Assembly (NCBI GenBank): GCA_003956705.1
Contig: QZCP01000172.1
Span: 9,413-73,412, forward strand
Direction: 5' to 3'
Source of the DNA: Brevipalpus yothersi
Taxonomy: Eukaryota > Arthropoda > Arachnida > Trombidiformes > Tenuipalpidae
Length of the DNA stretch: 64,000 nucleotides
Position 1 is the stretch's first letter, and every line of letters starts with the position of its first letter. The notes beneath the pieces were generated by a model, which was given only the letters and a program-made list of their open reading frames with translations, ran no database searches and was not told the origin of the DNA. The position numbers were made by a program, and so were the translations under genes. This document shows, in pieces, positions 25,614-36,181 of the stretch.

Positions 25614-26246
25614 ATGATGATCATTTTAAAATTCATTATCCTTTTATTTCTCCCAACAGGTGAGTATATATATCTAGAATAGTAATATGGAAAAAACTTT
25701 AATCAACTTTTTCCATCAGTTTTTACAGCTCCAATTGAGAATAAAGAAAGCAAAGATCGAGATTATTGCTCAAAATTACTCAAACATCACAATCGGGATG
25801 CTTTAAGTTTGGAACAAGAGCCCTCTAGATATGGGATCAAAGGGACACAATCAAATCAAGCTGGTATCTCCAAGTCTGGACATTCGAATGATCCAAAGAA
25901 AGAATTGATCAGAAATTCTCGACAAGCGACCCCTGACTTTACGTAGGTGTTGAAAATTGTTTAAAATTTTGAATTCCAATTATGTATCTTTTCCTCTCCT
26001 CTTCCCATCAGTTCTGGCTCGCTAGAGTATGCTGTGGCATCTGATATCTTGCTGGATGAGGTGATCAAGAATTGTAAGAATTCTGTTACTGGCTACGATC
26101 GTAAAATTATCCAAGACAATTCTGAAGTTACTACTACCACAGATCAAGAGCGACTACTAAGTGATGGTAGATACAAAGGATCAGATGTGAATCAAGACCT
26201 CTCATTCATCTACATCTCATCACCAAATAATTTAGGCTTCGGCTAA
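25614..26246 (+). CDS. C1: small secreted protein, C family (YDRKIIQDNS family)
   Basis: Family not recognised. Exons 25614-25659, 25720-25942 and 26012-26246, phases 1 then 2, give 167 residues. Exon 1 encodes most of a signal peptide (MMIILKFIILLFLPT, completed by VFTA). Exon 2 contains APIENK, RDYCSKLLKHHN and a conserved EPSRYG. Exon 3 contains DEVIKNCKNSV, GYDRKIIQDNSEVTTTTDQE, then SDGRYKGSDVNQDLSFIYIS and a Gly/Asn-rich end. Two cysteines are conserved with C4. The SDG-x-Y-x-GS-[DE]-VN block resembles the NKYKNSEVN block of the B family. It is followed 0.9 kb later on the same strand by A2. Confidence 0.85.
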
Positions 26247-26435
26247 TTAGACTTGAAAATATTTGTACCATGAGAACAAAACGAGGTACTCAACAAGACC
26301 TCATATTCAATTCAAATATCGAATAAATTGTCAAATTTTCTCTACAAAGTTTGACATTATCAAAATTATATTCTACGATTCCATGATAGTGATTCCATGA
26401 TTGAAAGAACTCGATGTTCAGTAGTAATCCTTTGT

Positions 26436-26436
<1 letters not shown>

Positions 26437-26489
<53 letters not shown>
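26437..26489. repeat. (AG)n microsatellite
   Basis: AG array of about 53 bp between C1 and A2. The same array, with a different length, occurs at the matching position of the duplicated copy (44297-44354). Confidence 0.95.
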
Positions 26490-26491
<2 letters not shown>

Positions 26492-27160
26492 AATATCAAC
26501 AGAAATCATTGATATGTTCGAGTTCAGTCACCAAAGTTCTCTTAGGATTTTATTCTTTTGGCATTTTTTGAGTCTAATTATACGTAATCCTACAGTATCA
26601 ATGCCCATCATCAATTTTAATATGCTAAGTTTCGATTAAAAAAATTAAAATTAAAATTTGGTACGTAAGCTAAAACAAGTCCAAATTTATCATCTTCGAT
26701 TAGACAGCTTCGAATTTTGTATTTATATTCATCGAAGTGCTCAGTCCATGAACAGTCATCGTAATCATTGTTGAAAGTCAATTCAAATTTCATCAATAAG
26801 CAAGCTATACCATCATCATTGGAGAAAATATTCAGATCGAATCGAAGCTAGACTGACTAACAGGTAAGCATTTTCAAAGCAACTTTCCATTCAAACAAGC
26901 CCAGACATGAACAAGTGGTCATTTATTTTTGTTTTGAAAATCTGATTTTTGGTTAATTAGTCAAAAGCATACACTTCACAACTCTGTGACTCGAAGAAAC
27001 ATCTGATCAATTCAACTGGGATTGAACACTTGCTTATTGAATGGAGCATGACCCATTTTATCCTCAAATTGGAAGATTTTGATTCAACGATTTATTTTAA
27101 AAAGGAGTCCACAAATGATTTTTTTTTCAGTCGATTCTCTTGCACAGTGCATCTTCCAAA

Positions 27161-27980
27161 ATGATTCCATTGATTGAAACTAGAAATTTTCTTTTGGCTT
27201 TGATATTCCTTCCACTGAGTAAGCCATCATTCATCTGATCATCAATATGAATTGAAAATATATTCATATTTTAATTAATTTTCTAAAATTTTTCACAATT
27301 TCTATTCAGTATCATCCCTAACATTGAGTCAAGAAGATGTGAGAAGACTTTGTCGAGATGCAAGATTACAAGAGGATGCTGATAAAGATGCGGTAACCAT
27401 TGTAGATGGATTGACAAAAGTGGTGGAAAGTAAATTGTCCACTAAAGCAGCCAATAATCAAACTGCTGAAATGGACAAACTTTTAGTCAAATCTTTGGTT
27501 AACAACTTCTTAACGTAAGTTACCATCAAAATTTGATCTTTTTAATATCAATCACAATTGAAAGAAAATTTTCTTTAAAGTCGTGGATATGGAGTAGGTT
27601 CCTCCAATCGTAAGATTAAGATTAATCAAAAAATAAGCAATGACAAAGATGCTGTTACTGGAGTCACCAATTTGATCACCCTACAAAATCCAACACTAAA
27701 AGCGAATGATTTAATTGATCGTGTAGAAAGTCGTGATACTGCTAAAAACAGTCAAATTTTCAAAAAATTTCTCAACTTCAACGTTCAGACGCAATCAAAA
27801 CGTGAAGCTGGACTGGAACCTCTAAGGAATGAGATAGTTCGAGCTACTGGAAAAACAAAATCTTCATCAGAATCGGTCGAAAAATGTGCCAATATTCGAT
27901 TGACTCAAGAGATGGATTCAACCAAGGCTCATAAGTGGTGGGCTATCGTTGATATGATCAGCGAACAGTTACAAGAGTAA
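27161..27980 (+). CDS. A2: small secreted protein, A family
   Basis: Exons 27161-27218 (58 bp), 27310-27514 (205 bp) and 27581-27980 (400 bp), phases 1 then 2, give 220 residues. The signal peptide starts MIPLIETRNFLLALIFLPL. The mature protein has LSQEDVRRLCRDARLQE, VVESKLSTKAANNQT, NPTLKANDLIDRV and the invariant end KAHKWWAIVDMISEQLQE. Compared with the near-identical A3 it lacks five codons at the start of exon 3 and has a VES for VAS change. A TTTTAAAAAGG element lies about 60 bp upstream of the start codon, as in A3. It belongs to copy 1 of the tandem duplication. Confidence 0.87.
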
Positions 27981-29057
27981 AAAACTATGTATGAACTAAT
28001 TGTTGGACAAACATATCAATAATTATGATGGTTAAGAATTGAAAATATATTAAAAAAATTCAATTCCTCAAGCTTAATATAAGGTCATCTAAGATTCATA
28101 TGAATACATGATTCTTCTCTCATGTTTCGTTATGGTTTTGAACGAATTGAACAACATTCTTCCAGCTTCTCAGGTTTAAATTTACCAATTTTGAACAATA
28201 TTTGTCGTCTCATTGATTTTCACAAACTAGCGGCCATTCGTGAAAGTCAATGAAGGAAAAGTTCAGAGTTCATAGTATGTACTTTCTCACATATGGAATA
28301 TGTGTACATGAAAAATCTGCTTACAAACTGGAGACTATTCAAATCAATGAGTTACTCGAGGAGATGGCTCCTCTTGATTTGATCATCTAGTGAAGAAGGC
28401 AGAAAATAAGTATCAGAATAACATATTCCAAGAATATTCATATTCCTCTCCAATGATATTTGTTTATCTAGGTGATAAAAATTTGAATAAATAAAAAATA
28501 AAAATAAAATGGAAACTGTGAGCTTAACATGAATACATGGCCGTTTTCATGATGATTGAGTCGATCCAGTAAATAAGTTATCATTGACTAGTGTCCTTCA
28601 GTGTCCAGCATATTATGACAAGTTAATAGATTCGATATTTATTGGTGTATGATGATTCTTCAAACAATTGATCATTGTGAAAAAATTTAACTATTTGTGA
28701 GTTTGATTGAGAGATTTCCTTGAGCCAATTCAGACAATGATAAATGCTCATTATTTCAGTGTTTCATGATTCGCTTCATCAATCGGAATTATTCCTTTAT
28801 AAAAGAGAGTCATAAAGTGAGCTCCACCTTCTATCTACCTGTTTTCCATGCAGATGAATTCAAAAATTTTATTCGAGAAAGTGCACATCATCACTAAAAC
28901 GTTATTAATTTGTTCAAAAAATACAAGACGTTTCCAGCTAAACTCTCTACCTTTGTACAAGTGAATCATGAAAAATCTATCCACTGGATTACGCCATACC
29001 ATGGCATACATTCGATTTTCAATAATTTCAAATCTTTTGGTCAATTCTCAATTAGTG

Positions 29058-29061
29058 TTAT
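29058..29061. repeat. Target-site duplication, left (TTAT)
   Basis: TTAT immediately before the 5' LTR is repeated immediately after the 3' LTR at 42824-42827. The unoccupied duplicate site at 47197-47200 has a single TTAT, which confirms the element boundaries and a 4-bp duplication. Confidence 0.95.
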
Positions 29062-29694
29062 TGTAGCAAGAAATCTGTACCCTCCCAATGACGCCAAGTC
29101 GACTACCTCATTCATTCATTCATTATCTTATTTTATACTTTTCTAATACTTATTTTATAATTGATTTGAACCATTGCCATTGCTTGGCCTATATTCGCAA
29201 CCATTTTCGGCCATCGAGGCCACCTCAGTATCCGTATCCGCATGACCTGCATCTGTTACACAGATGTTACGGCACTTTCGACCACTCGATGGCCACTAGC
29301 TTCCGCTACTTCAGTTTCCGCATCCTGGGCTCCCTGCCCGATAGTATATAAGACCGATCTGTTCCTTTGTTAGGACACTTGCTCCCACGGTGGTCAAGTC
29401 GTCACTCTGCCCAAATTCTGACCGTCCAGGTCTTCAGTTTTGTAACTCTCTCTCTCTCTCTTTTCCATCTCTCTTTCCATCTTTCTTTCCATCTATTTTA
29501 TTAAACTCATGTATGCTCAAATTTATTGTGCTCGACGCACTGCTGCCTACTTTCGCCCCAATTTCGGTAATTTGTGCACCGGTCAATCGTTAGCGGCCCT
29601 AATAGATTGGCAAAGACTGATCTCATCGAGCTCGACGCTCATCTTCACTGCTCTTTCAGTCTAGTGTGTGTGGAACTCGGTGATTTCTCTCACA
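29062..29694 (+). repeat. 5' LTR (633 bp)
   Basis: Starts TGTAGCAAG and ends TCTCACA. It contains a hairpin CATCTGTTACACAGATG, a TATATAAG box, a pyrimidine-rich TCTC/TTTCCATC tract and an ATTAAA element at 29500-29505, giving the promoter and poly(A) signals of the element. It differs from the 3' LTR only at three C/T positions (near 29100, 29109 and 29270), each C here and T there. Confidence 0.97.
29345..29352 (+). promoter_or_regulatory. LTR TATA box
   Basis: TATATAAG in the middle of the LTR, with the copy in the 3' LTR at 42474-42481. It is the likely start signal for the genomic RNA. Confidence 0.7.
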
Positions 29695-29697
29695 ATA

Positions 29698-29713
29698 TGG
29701 TGGAGATGCCGAG
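29698..29713 (+). promoter_or_regulatory. Putative primer-binding site
   Basis: Three bases after the LTR end comes TGGTGGAGATGCCGAG. The leading TGG is the complement of a tRNA CCA end. I could not assign the tRNA. A match of the following 10-15 bases to the 3' end of a host tRNA would settle it. Confidence 0.55.
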
Positions 29714-30754
29714 TAGGCAATAGTGCTCGTTTGTGAACTTCTCGTTCGTGTGCTGTGATCTGTGTGATCAAGTTTGTGATCTTCGTGATCAATTTGTCAA
29801 TCTGCGTGATTGTGTGTGATCTTCGCGATCGTGTTGTGATCTTCGTGATCATCTGTAACAACTTTGTGTTCATGTGAATTCTTGATCCTCGGCAAGAGGT
29901 TGCTCCTCAGTTTCAGGTTTCATCCTGTGTTCAACTTAGTGAAGTTGTGTTTGAAAGTATCATCGATTGGAGTTGCCATCGAGGCTTTCAGTTCTGTGTG
30001 ACCGAGTAAAGGTACACAGTGTTCACTCTTTAATCAGTCGGATTAAGAGTGTTGAGGTAAACCGCAGATCTTGGCCGAATTCTTGAATTGTTTTCGAATT
30101 GTTTTCGATTTCTTTTGCTCTTGCTGAGCCTAATTCGTTCGAGATAGTTTTATTTCCGCTTCCCGCGGGCGAGAGAGATTCAACTTGCGTAACCAAGTTA
30201 TATAAGGGCATTTCTGTTTCCTCGTCCAGAGGTAGCTCAGATCTATTTCCTTTTCCTCATCCAGAGGATTTTCAGGTTTCCTTTTCCTGTTTTCACCTTA
30301 GATTATCTGAGTGAGCTCTTCGTGAGCATATTTTATTGCGCATACTTAGTTCAGGAACTGGTGTGCGACAGTGTGCAGTTTGCCACTGATTGTCAAGCAG
30401 CGAGCTTGTGTGCATTCGGAGTTTGGAGCAGCCAGCTACCATCTCTGAAGAGACTTGTCGTCTCACATCTTTTTGGCTTGTCGCCTTTCTGATTATACTG
30501 GACTTGTCGTCCGCACCTCATTTTGATAGAGGACACAACCACAACACAGTGCCAGGAAGGCCAGTAGTGGACTGTCAACTGAGTGTAAGGCAGCAAGCAC
30601 TGCTGGAAGCGAAAGAGAGCCTTGTCGGCATCTGAGTGTAAGCGACTGCATCGATTGCGCTTGGGTGTGAGGTCTTTCTTGAGCTGCCCGCTCCTGTGTA
30701 TTTCTATTTTCCATCTATCTGTGTTTTATCCTCTTGTCTTGTGTGCTAGTTACA
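29714..30754 (+). other. Retrotransposon leader with short tandem repeats
   Basis: About 1 kb of untranslated leader. Variants of GTGATCTTCGTGATC are reiterated at about 29757-29850, and motifs like CTCGTCCAGAGG and CTTGTCGTC recur further on. It carries many short upstream frames and no long ORF. Packaging and translation signals would be expected here, but none can be named. Confidence 0.5.
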
Positions 30755-33700
30755 ATGCCTATTACCTTAAGAACAGGTCCAGGCAGACCGTCCAATGCTG
30801 AGCGAGCTGCACGGCTGGCTGCCGCTGCAGAAGCTGAAAACACCAGAGCTGCCCGCTCGCAATCAGAAGCCAATGCCAATGATGGACTTCCCGTCCAAAC
30901 TGATCAGCAAGATCAAATGACACAAGTTGAACAATCTACCATCAACTTTGTTCAGCAGCAGGATAGTTCTCCTCCTGCCAGTATGTCTCAGCCTTCAAAT
31001 GCTAATGGTGTGTCTGACACCGATGAGATCGCTTCTCATATTCTTTTGCAAAATGCTTCGCCGGAAGTAGTCCGCAGCATCTTAGAAATGCATGGTGTAG
31101 TAGTTCCTCTACCCATTTCTCTTGCCATTAGTAAGCTACAACAAGTAGTTAGTACATTAGGTACATTATACAGTTTACCAATTGACTTCAATCAGATCAC
31201 AGTCAGCGAATTGAAAGTTTTTGCCTCTCCTCGATGGATGACTAGACTCAGAAAGAAAGGTCTTCAAGAAGATGAAATCCTCATTCTAGTTCAGCATCTA
31301 GGTATATTCACTGATAATGACATTCGCTGTCTAGACGATGAAACAATTGAGGCATCCAGCCTAAGAATAAGTTCAAAAAATAAGCTTCTCGCTTTGAAAT
31401 ATAAACTTTCAGGAATAAGTTTTCCGAATCGAGGTTCGATTGAATCGATTTCAAGTTCATCATTATCCACATCAAGTGATGATGAAAATATTCCTCCTCC
31501 TCAGTTGAATAGCCGTAGATCATCCAGATCAATTCAACCTAATGAGTTGAATAACATTGTTCCATTTGAGCGTCTAGATTCTCGTCCAGAGATTCCTCCT
31601 CTTACATCCAATCAGAAATTCAACAAATTAGTTTACTCAATGGAACTGAAACCAATTAAAGATCCATTCGTGTGGATAAACGAAGCGCGATGGAAGTTAG
31701 TCAATTCTCCTTTATCGGATGCTGAGCGCATCATAGTACTGAAAAGAAACGCGATCGGTGACATTAGAAATGCAGTCATCAAAGTTGACCAGCTAGGTCT
31801 AAACAATTTTGAAGAATACCTATCGAAGGTTAGGTCAATCATTTGTAGTACTCCAAAATTCTTTCTTCTAGAAAATGAGATACAAAATCTACTCTATCAT
31901 CCCAGGGATGATCCTATCGAATTCATTCATCTTCTTACTGAAAATTTGAAACAGAGATCCAACAAGGATTCGGTAGACGAAGAGATCGTTCTCACTCATT
32001 TAAAGAATAAAATTCCTCGCGAATTGCGTAAGAAAGTCGTGAAGAAAGGTGCAAGGTTAGATCTCGAAACCATGTCCAATGTTATGGTTCATTTTCATAA
32101 CGATTTTAAAGATGAACAACAAATGCATCAGGTAAGGATGATGAGAAATCAGCAGCAGCCTCACCATCAGCAGCGAGCTGTAAATCATCCACCCAGAATC
32201 ATTCATCGTTATGAGCCGAGAAAACCAGTCCAAGTTGTTTCTCACACGCGTGCGTCCAATAATCATCATTACCACAAGTTTCCTCAACGGAAAAGTGAAA
32301 CCATAGTCTGTTACGGTTGTGTTAAATCAGGACACTATAGGACTTCCTGTCCATCGAATTCATCTCGTCCACATCCAGTGAATCGATCTGTGCCTGCCAT
32401 TCAACCTCCTGAACCTAAACCATCAAACCCTCAGGAATCTGGTGCTAATCAGCCTTCTCTTTCGTGGCAAAGAGAAAAGACTTCTCTTATAGTCTTCAGT
32501 GACCCAGCCCCACCATCCACTCATTCATCGGTTGAAAACAGCTGCGAGCAACAACATCAGCGGCCATTTGCCGGTGTGTGTGAAAGTGAAGCTGAGCAAC
32601 AGCATCTCATTGTTGAAGTGAAAAACAGAGGTGAGAAGAAGAAGCAAACTTCATCAAATTGTATTGCTCTCGGTGAGCTACATTGTCTCAATCTTTTTTC
32701 TGAATTTCCTCATCCTTCTGGGATTGAAGAAGTTGTTGAAGAAAAGATTCCTCTCGACGAGGTAGGTGATCTAATTGAGTATCAAACTCTTACTCAAGCT
32801 GAGCGCGAAATGTATCGAAGATTTCGTGGAATGCATTACTACGCTCCGAGAGCCTTTCCTCAATGTACAGTTATGTTACATTCTGAGACAAATGAAGTTG
32901 AACAGGTAGCAGCAAGCTGTGATTCATGTTCCCACATCTCGATTATTGATTATGATTTGGCACGAAGCCTGAAATGGCCTATCAAAGGCGTACCATATCC
33001 CCTGCACGGGTTGGAAAATGTTGGTGTGTACACCGTAGGTTCGATCTTCGTGTTAACCCGAATAGGTGAACTTAGATCTGGGTACACCCAAGAGATATTC
33101 GTCCTCAGAAATTTTCCTCCCAAACTTCTGTTAGGTTTACAGCTACTTTCTCTCTATCAAGCAGATATTAAACTTCGTCCAGATGGACACCAAGTTTTCT
33201 CTAACTTTCCAATCTCATCTCCTCTTCAGATAGAGATGAGACTCTGTGATGAAGAGGAACTTCATCAACTCTTCCTGTTGGGTTCTAAACCCGAACCAAT
33301 CTACGAATTAGAACCCGAAATTATCGATGTTAAGCGTAAGTCAACTCTTCCTGAGTTAGAATCTAGCGAAAGTTCTTTCAAACGCTCTAGAAGCATGAAT
33401 TATTGTCTATTGATACAGTTTCTTCCCGAAAATCAAGTACAACTTTGCTTAGCAGTAGATGATTCCACTCCTCTTTCTTGGCCAGAATTATTCTCGAAAC
33501 AGATTAGTTCTGATCTCTCTGATCCGCAGCGAGCAATGATGCTCGAGATGCTCTTAAACAAGCGTCAAGCTTTTGCTCGAGACTCAACCGAATTAGGGTT
33601 CGTCCCTCACGAAAAATGCAACATCAGAATAGATATTGGTGATGAAGTTATTCCATTCGAAAAACCTTACCCATGTTCTGCAGTTAAGCGTCTTGCTTTC

Positions 33701-36181
33701 TCTAGTGTCTGTTCAGAGTTAGAAGCAGCCGGAATCATTTCCGAAACCACCTCTCCAGGAGGATCACCAGCACTATTAGTAGCCAAACCCGATGGTTCAT
33801 GGCGACTTGTCGTCGATTATCGCGAGCTCAACAAACGCATCAAGCGCAAACGTTATCCGATGCCTAGAATAGATGATTTTCTAACAGCTCTTCAGCATAA
33901 ACGATACTTTGCAACATTAGATCTCCTGCATGGATATTATCAGTTAGAATTGCCTCCCGAAGAACGTCCAAAAACTGTCTTCGTGACTCCTGATAAAAAG
34001 TATCAGTATAACCGTTTGCCTATGGGTCTTGTCGACGCTCCGTTCTACTTTCAATATATCGTAAACTCGATGTTAGGAAGTTATCAGTATAAGATCTGCT
34101 TAGGTTATTTCGACGATATTTGCGTCTTCGGTGATTCCTTCGAGGAATTGATTCAGAACATCCAGTTAGTTCTCGATCGATTGATCGAATGGGGTTTTAA
34201 GGTTAAAATTAGCAAAACTAACTTCGGTTCCAAGGAATTCGATTTCCTTGGTCACATAGCTAGTGGTGAGGGCATCAAGCCGAATCCAAGGAAAGTTGAA
34301 CAGCTTCTCGCCATACCTCCGCCCAGGAATATCAAAGAATTACAAAGTTTTTTAGGTCTAGTAAACTACTCCTCCAGATACATAGAGAATTACGCCAAAA
34401 TAGTTGAGCCACTATACCGATTAGTTCGCAAAGAGCGAAAGTTTTCCTTCTCAAAAAGTGACATCGAAGTCATGGAAAAATTAAAGCAAGCACTTGCACA
34501 AGATTGCATGCTCTATCATTTTGACCCCGCTCTCAGAACCCGACTTGCCATCGATGCATGCCATTCTGCCGTTGGTGGAATTCTTCTCCAGCATCATGCT
34601 GAAAATGATAGTTGGAAGCCTGTGAATTTCTTCGGCCAGAAGTTGAAACCCTATCAAATGAACTATACCGTAAGCGAAAAAGAATGTTCAGCCATCATTG
34701 TTGGAATCGAAAGAAACCGACAATACCTAGAAGGTATAGATTTCGAAATTCTAACTGACCATCATGCACTATGTCAGTTACCCAGTACCAAGTTCAAAAA
34801 CGGTCGCATCGAGCGATGGGCGATAATGCTCTCTGCATTTCGTTATACTGTTACATATCTTGAAGGAAAATATCATCCAGCAGACTGTCTTAGTCGGAAT
34901 CCCAACGAATGGGCACATCGCAAAGGCGAGCCGAATACTAATTGTAAAGACGAGCTCTTCGAGTCCTATATTGTCTTAGATTATCCATCCATTGAGAAGC
35001 AGTTAGAATCCAGGAAGTTAGGTTCCTCCATTCAAATTAGCCTAGATTCAGCTTTCCATCAAGAAAATAGAAAATTTACAAAGAACCAGTATTCGCATGC
35101 TGGCTACAAGCCGATAATTGACGCTCTTCGTGAGCAGCATCCAACTCGATTATTTCGAAAATATTCCAAGAAATATGCATTGTGTGAAGATATTTTATAT
35201 CGTAAACCAACCACAAAAAGACCTTATTATCGCCTGATGATTGATCCTTCTTCCTTGCTAGAAATATTCAGAGCCGAACATGGAGATCCACTCGGTGGAC
35301 ATTTCGGGTTCGACAAGACATACTTTAACATCAGTAGAAAGTATGACATGCCAGGTCTTGTCGATCGCCTGAAAATTCTTATTGCTTCCTGCATTAAATG
35401 TATCACTGGTAAGATCAGTACACATCCCGAATTCATCAGGCAGATGAAACCAATCGGAAAATTTCCGATGCAAATTGTTGAACTGGACGTAATGGGTCCA
35501 GTACCAGCATCATTTAAGCAGAACCAGCTCATCATCGTGATGGTAGACTCTCTAACCAGATTCGTCTTTGCCAAAGCGATTCGCAACCAGCGAGCAAAGA
35601 ACATCATCAAGTTTCTCGAGGAAACTTTCACTCAATTTGGCTATCCCGAAGTCGTTCAGACTGATCAGGGGCACAATTTTATCAGCGACGAGCTGAATAG
35701 TTATTTTGCAGAGAAAAACATTAGACATCGAGTCTCAACTCCATACCATCCACAGTCCCAAGGCATCGTCGAAAGAACGAACGATACGCTTGGAGCTCAG
35801 ATTCGAGTGTTTATACAAGGTAAACCACTTCGCCAGTGGGACACATTTGTTGCTCCGGCAGTCTTTGCCATCAATATTTCCCTCAACCGATCAATTGGCT
35901 TCACGCCTGCCTCTCTCATGTTTGGAATCCGGTTCCGGAAACCAGCAGATAACCTATTTCCTTCCCTTTCCCAGGTAGAAGACGTTTCATCCAATCGGCA
36001 GCAAGCCAGAGAAAAACTCATCGAAAACCAGCTCAAGTATATTGAGGCTGGCAAGAATGCACAAAGTCCTATAGAAGTAGGCAAAATTGTCTTTATTAGG
36101 CAACATCTCGCTGATGCGGGTAAAAAGCTATCACCTAAGTTTAAAGGTCCTCTTCTTGTTCTAGCAAAGAACGGTGCATAA
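30755..36181 (+). CDS. Gag-Pol polyprotein of the LTR retrotransposon
   Basis: A single frame of 1808 residues from ATG 30755 (MPITLRTGPGRPSNAE). The order is an Ala/Gln-rich N-terminus with an AT-hook-like GRPS, a helical capsid-like Gag domain (about 300-460), a CCHC knuckle CYGCVKSGHYRTSC (about 519-532), and a retropepsin-like region with DSCS at about 723-726 and LLLGLQLL downstream. RT follows at about 985-1220, with LPMGL and a YFDD catalytic box near 1117, then RNase H (DACHSAVGG, TDHHAL). Integrase has an HHCC zinc finger and a D,D-x35-E triad (ELDVMGP, TDQG, IVERTND at about 1578-1673). Gag and Pol share one frame without a visible shift. The ochre codon at 36179-36181 falls inside the C-terminal GPY/F-like module (FKGPLLVLAKNG), where homologues continue, and the same frame stays open for 833 more codons. 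The protease glycine is replaced by cysteine. Confidence 0.95.
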   Translation: MPITLRTGPGRPSNAERAARLAAAAEAENTRAARSQSEANANDGLPVQTDQQDQMTQVEQSTINFVQQQDSSPPASMSQPSNANGVSDTDEIASHILLQNASPEVVRSILEMHGVVVPLPISLAISKLQQVVSTLGTLYSLPIDFNQITVSELKVFASPRWMTRLRKKGLQEDEILILVQHLGIFTDNDIRCLDDETIEASSLRISSKNKLLALKYKLSGISFPNRGSIESISSSSLSTSSDDENIPPPQLNSRRSSRSIQPNELNNIVPFERLDSRPEIPPLTSNQKFNKLVYSMELKPIKDPFVWINEARWKLVNSPLSDAERIIVLKRNAIGDIRNAVIKVDQLGLNNFEEYLSKVRSIICSTPKFFLLENEIQNLLYHPRDDPIEFIHLLTENLKQRSNKDSVDEEIVLTHLKNKIPRELRKKVVKKGARLDLETMSNVMVHFHNDFKDEQQMHQVRMMRNQQQPHHQQRAVNHPPRIIHRYEPRKPVQVVSHTRASNNHHYHKFPQRKSETIVCYGCVKSGHYRTSCPSNSSRPHPVNRSVPAIQPPEPKPSNPQESGANQPSLSWQREKTSLIVFSDPAPPSTHSSVENSCEQQHQRPFAGVCESEAEQQHLIVEVKNRGEKKKQTSSNCIALGELHCLNLFSEFPHPSGIEEVVEEKIPLDEVGDLIEYQTLTQAEREMYRRFRGMHYYAPRAFPQCTVMLHSETNEVEQVAASCDSCSHISIIDYDLARSLKWPIKGVPYPLHGLENVGVYTVGSIFVLTRIGELRSGYTQEIFVLRNFPPKLLLGLQLLSLYQADIKLRPDGHQVFSNFPISSPLQIEMRLCDEEELHQLFLLGSKPEPIYELEPEIIDVKRKSTLPELESSESSFKRSRSMNYCLLIQFLPENQVQLCLAVDDSTPLSWPELFSKQISSDLSDPQRAMMLEMLLNKRQAFARDSTELGFVPHEKCNIRIDIGDEVIPFEKPYPCSAVKRLAFSSVCSELEAAGIISETTSPGGSPALLVAKPDGSWRLVVDYRELNKRIKRKRYPMPRIDDFLTALQHKRYFATLDLLHGYYQLELPPEERPKTVFVTPDKKYQYNRLPMGLVDAPFYFQYIVNSMLGSYQYKICLGYFDDICVFGDSFEELIQNIQLVLDRLIEWGFKVKISKTNFGSKEFDFLGHIASGEGIKPNPRKVEQLLAIPPPRNIKELQSFLGLVNYSSRYIENYAKIVEPLYRLVRKERKFSFSKSDIEVMEKLKQALAQDCMLYHFDPALRTRLAIDACHSAVGGILLQHHAENDSWKPVNFFGQKLKPYQMNYTVSEKECSAIIVGIERNRQYLEGIDFEILTDHHALCQLPSTKFKNGRIERWAIMLSAFRYTVTYLEGKYHPADCLSRNPNEWAHRKGEPNTNCKDELFESYIVLDYPSIEKQLESRKLGSSIQISLDSAFHQENRKFTKNQYSHAGYKPIIDALREQHPTRLFRKYSKKYALCEDILYRKPTTKRPYYRLMIDPSSLLEIFRAEHGDPLGGHFGFDKTYFNISRKYDMPGLVDRLKILIASCIKCITGKISTHPEFIRQMKPIGKFPMQIVELDVMGPVPASFKQNQLIIVMVDSLTRFVFAKAIRNQRAKNIIKFLEETFTQFGYPEVVQTDQGHNFISDELNSYFAEKNIRHRVSTPYHPQSQGIVERTNDTLGAQIRVFIQGKPLRQWDTFVAPAVFAINISLNRSIGFTPASLMFGIRFRKPADNLFPSLSQVEDVSSNRQQAREKLIENQLKYIEAGKNAQSPIEVGKIVFIRQHLADAGKKLSPKFKGPLLVLAKNGA

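Larger units (their letters stand above)
25859..29061 (+). repeat. Tandem duplication, copy 1, left part
   Basis: From inside C1 exon 2 to the retrotransposon insertion point, this sequence is repeated nearly identically at 43748-47200, including the tail of C1, the GA array and the whole A gene. The copies differ by small indels and by a replaced segment (about 28540-28785 here, about 46410-46915 in copy 2). The right part of copy 1 resumes after the retrotransposon at 42824. Confidence 0.9.

Noticed and set aside
29757..29850. GTGATCTTCGTGATC repeats as a possible protein-binding operator
   Set aside because: They lie in the untranslated leader of the retrotransposon and look like simple tandem slippage. 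Nothing identifies a binding factor.
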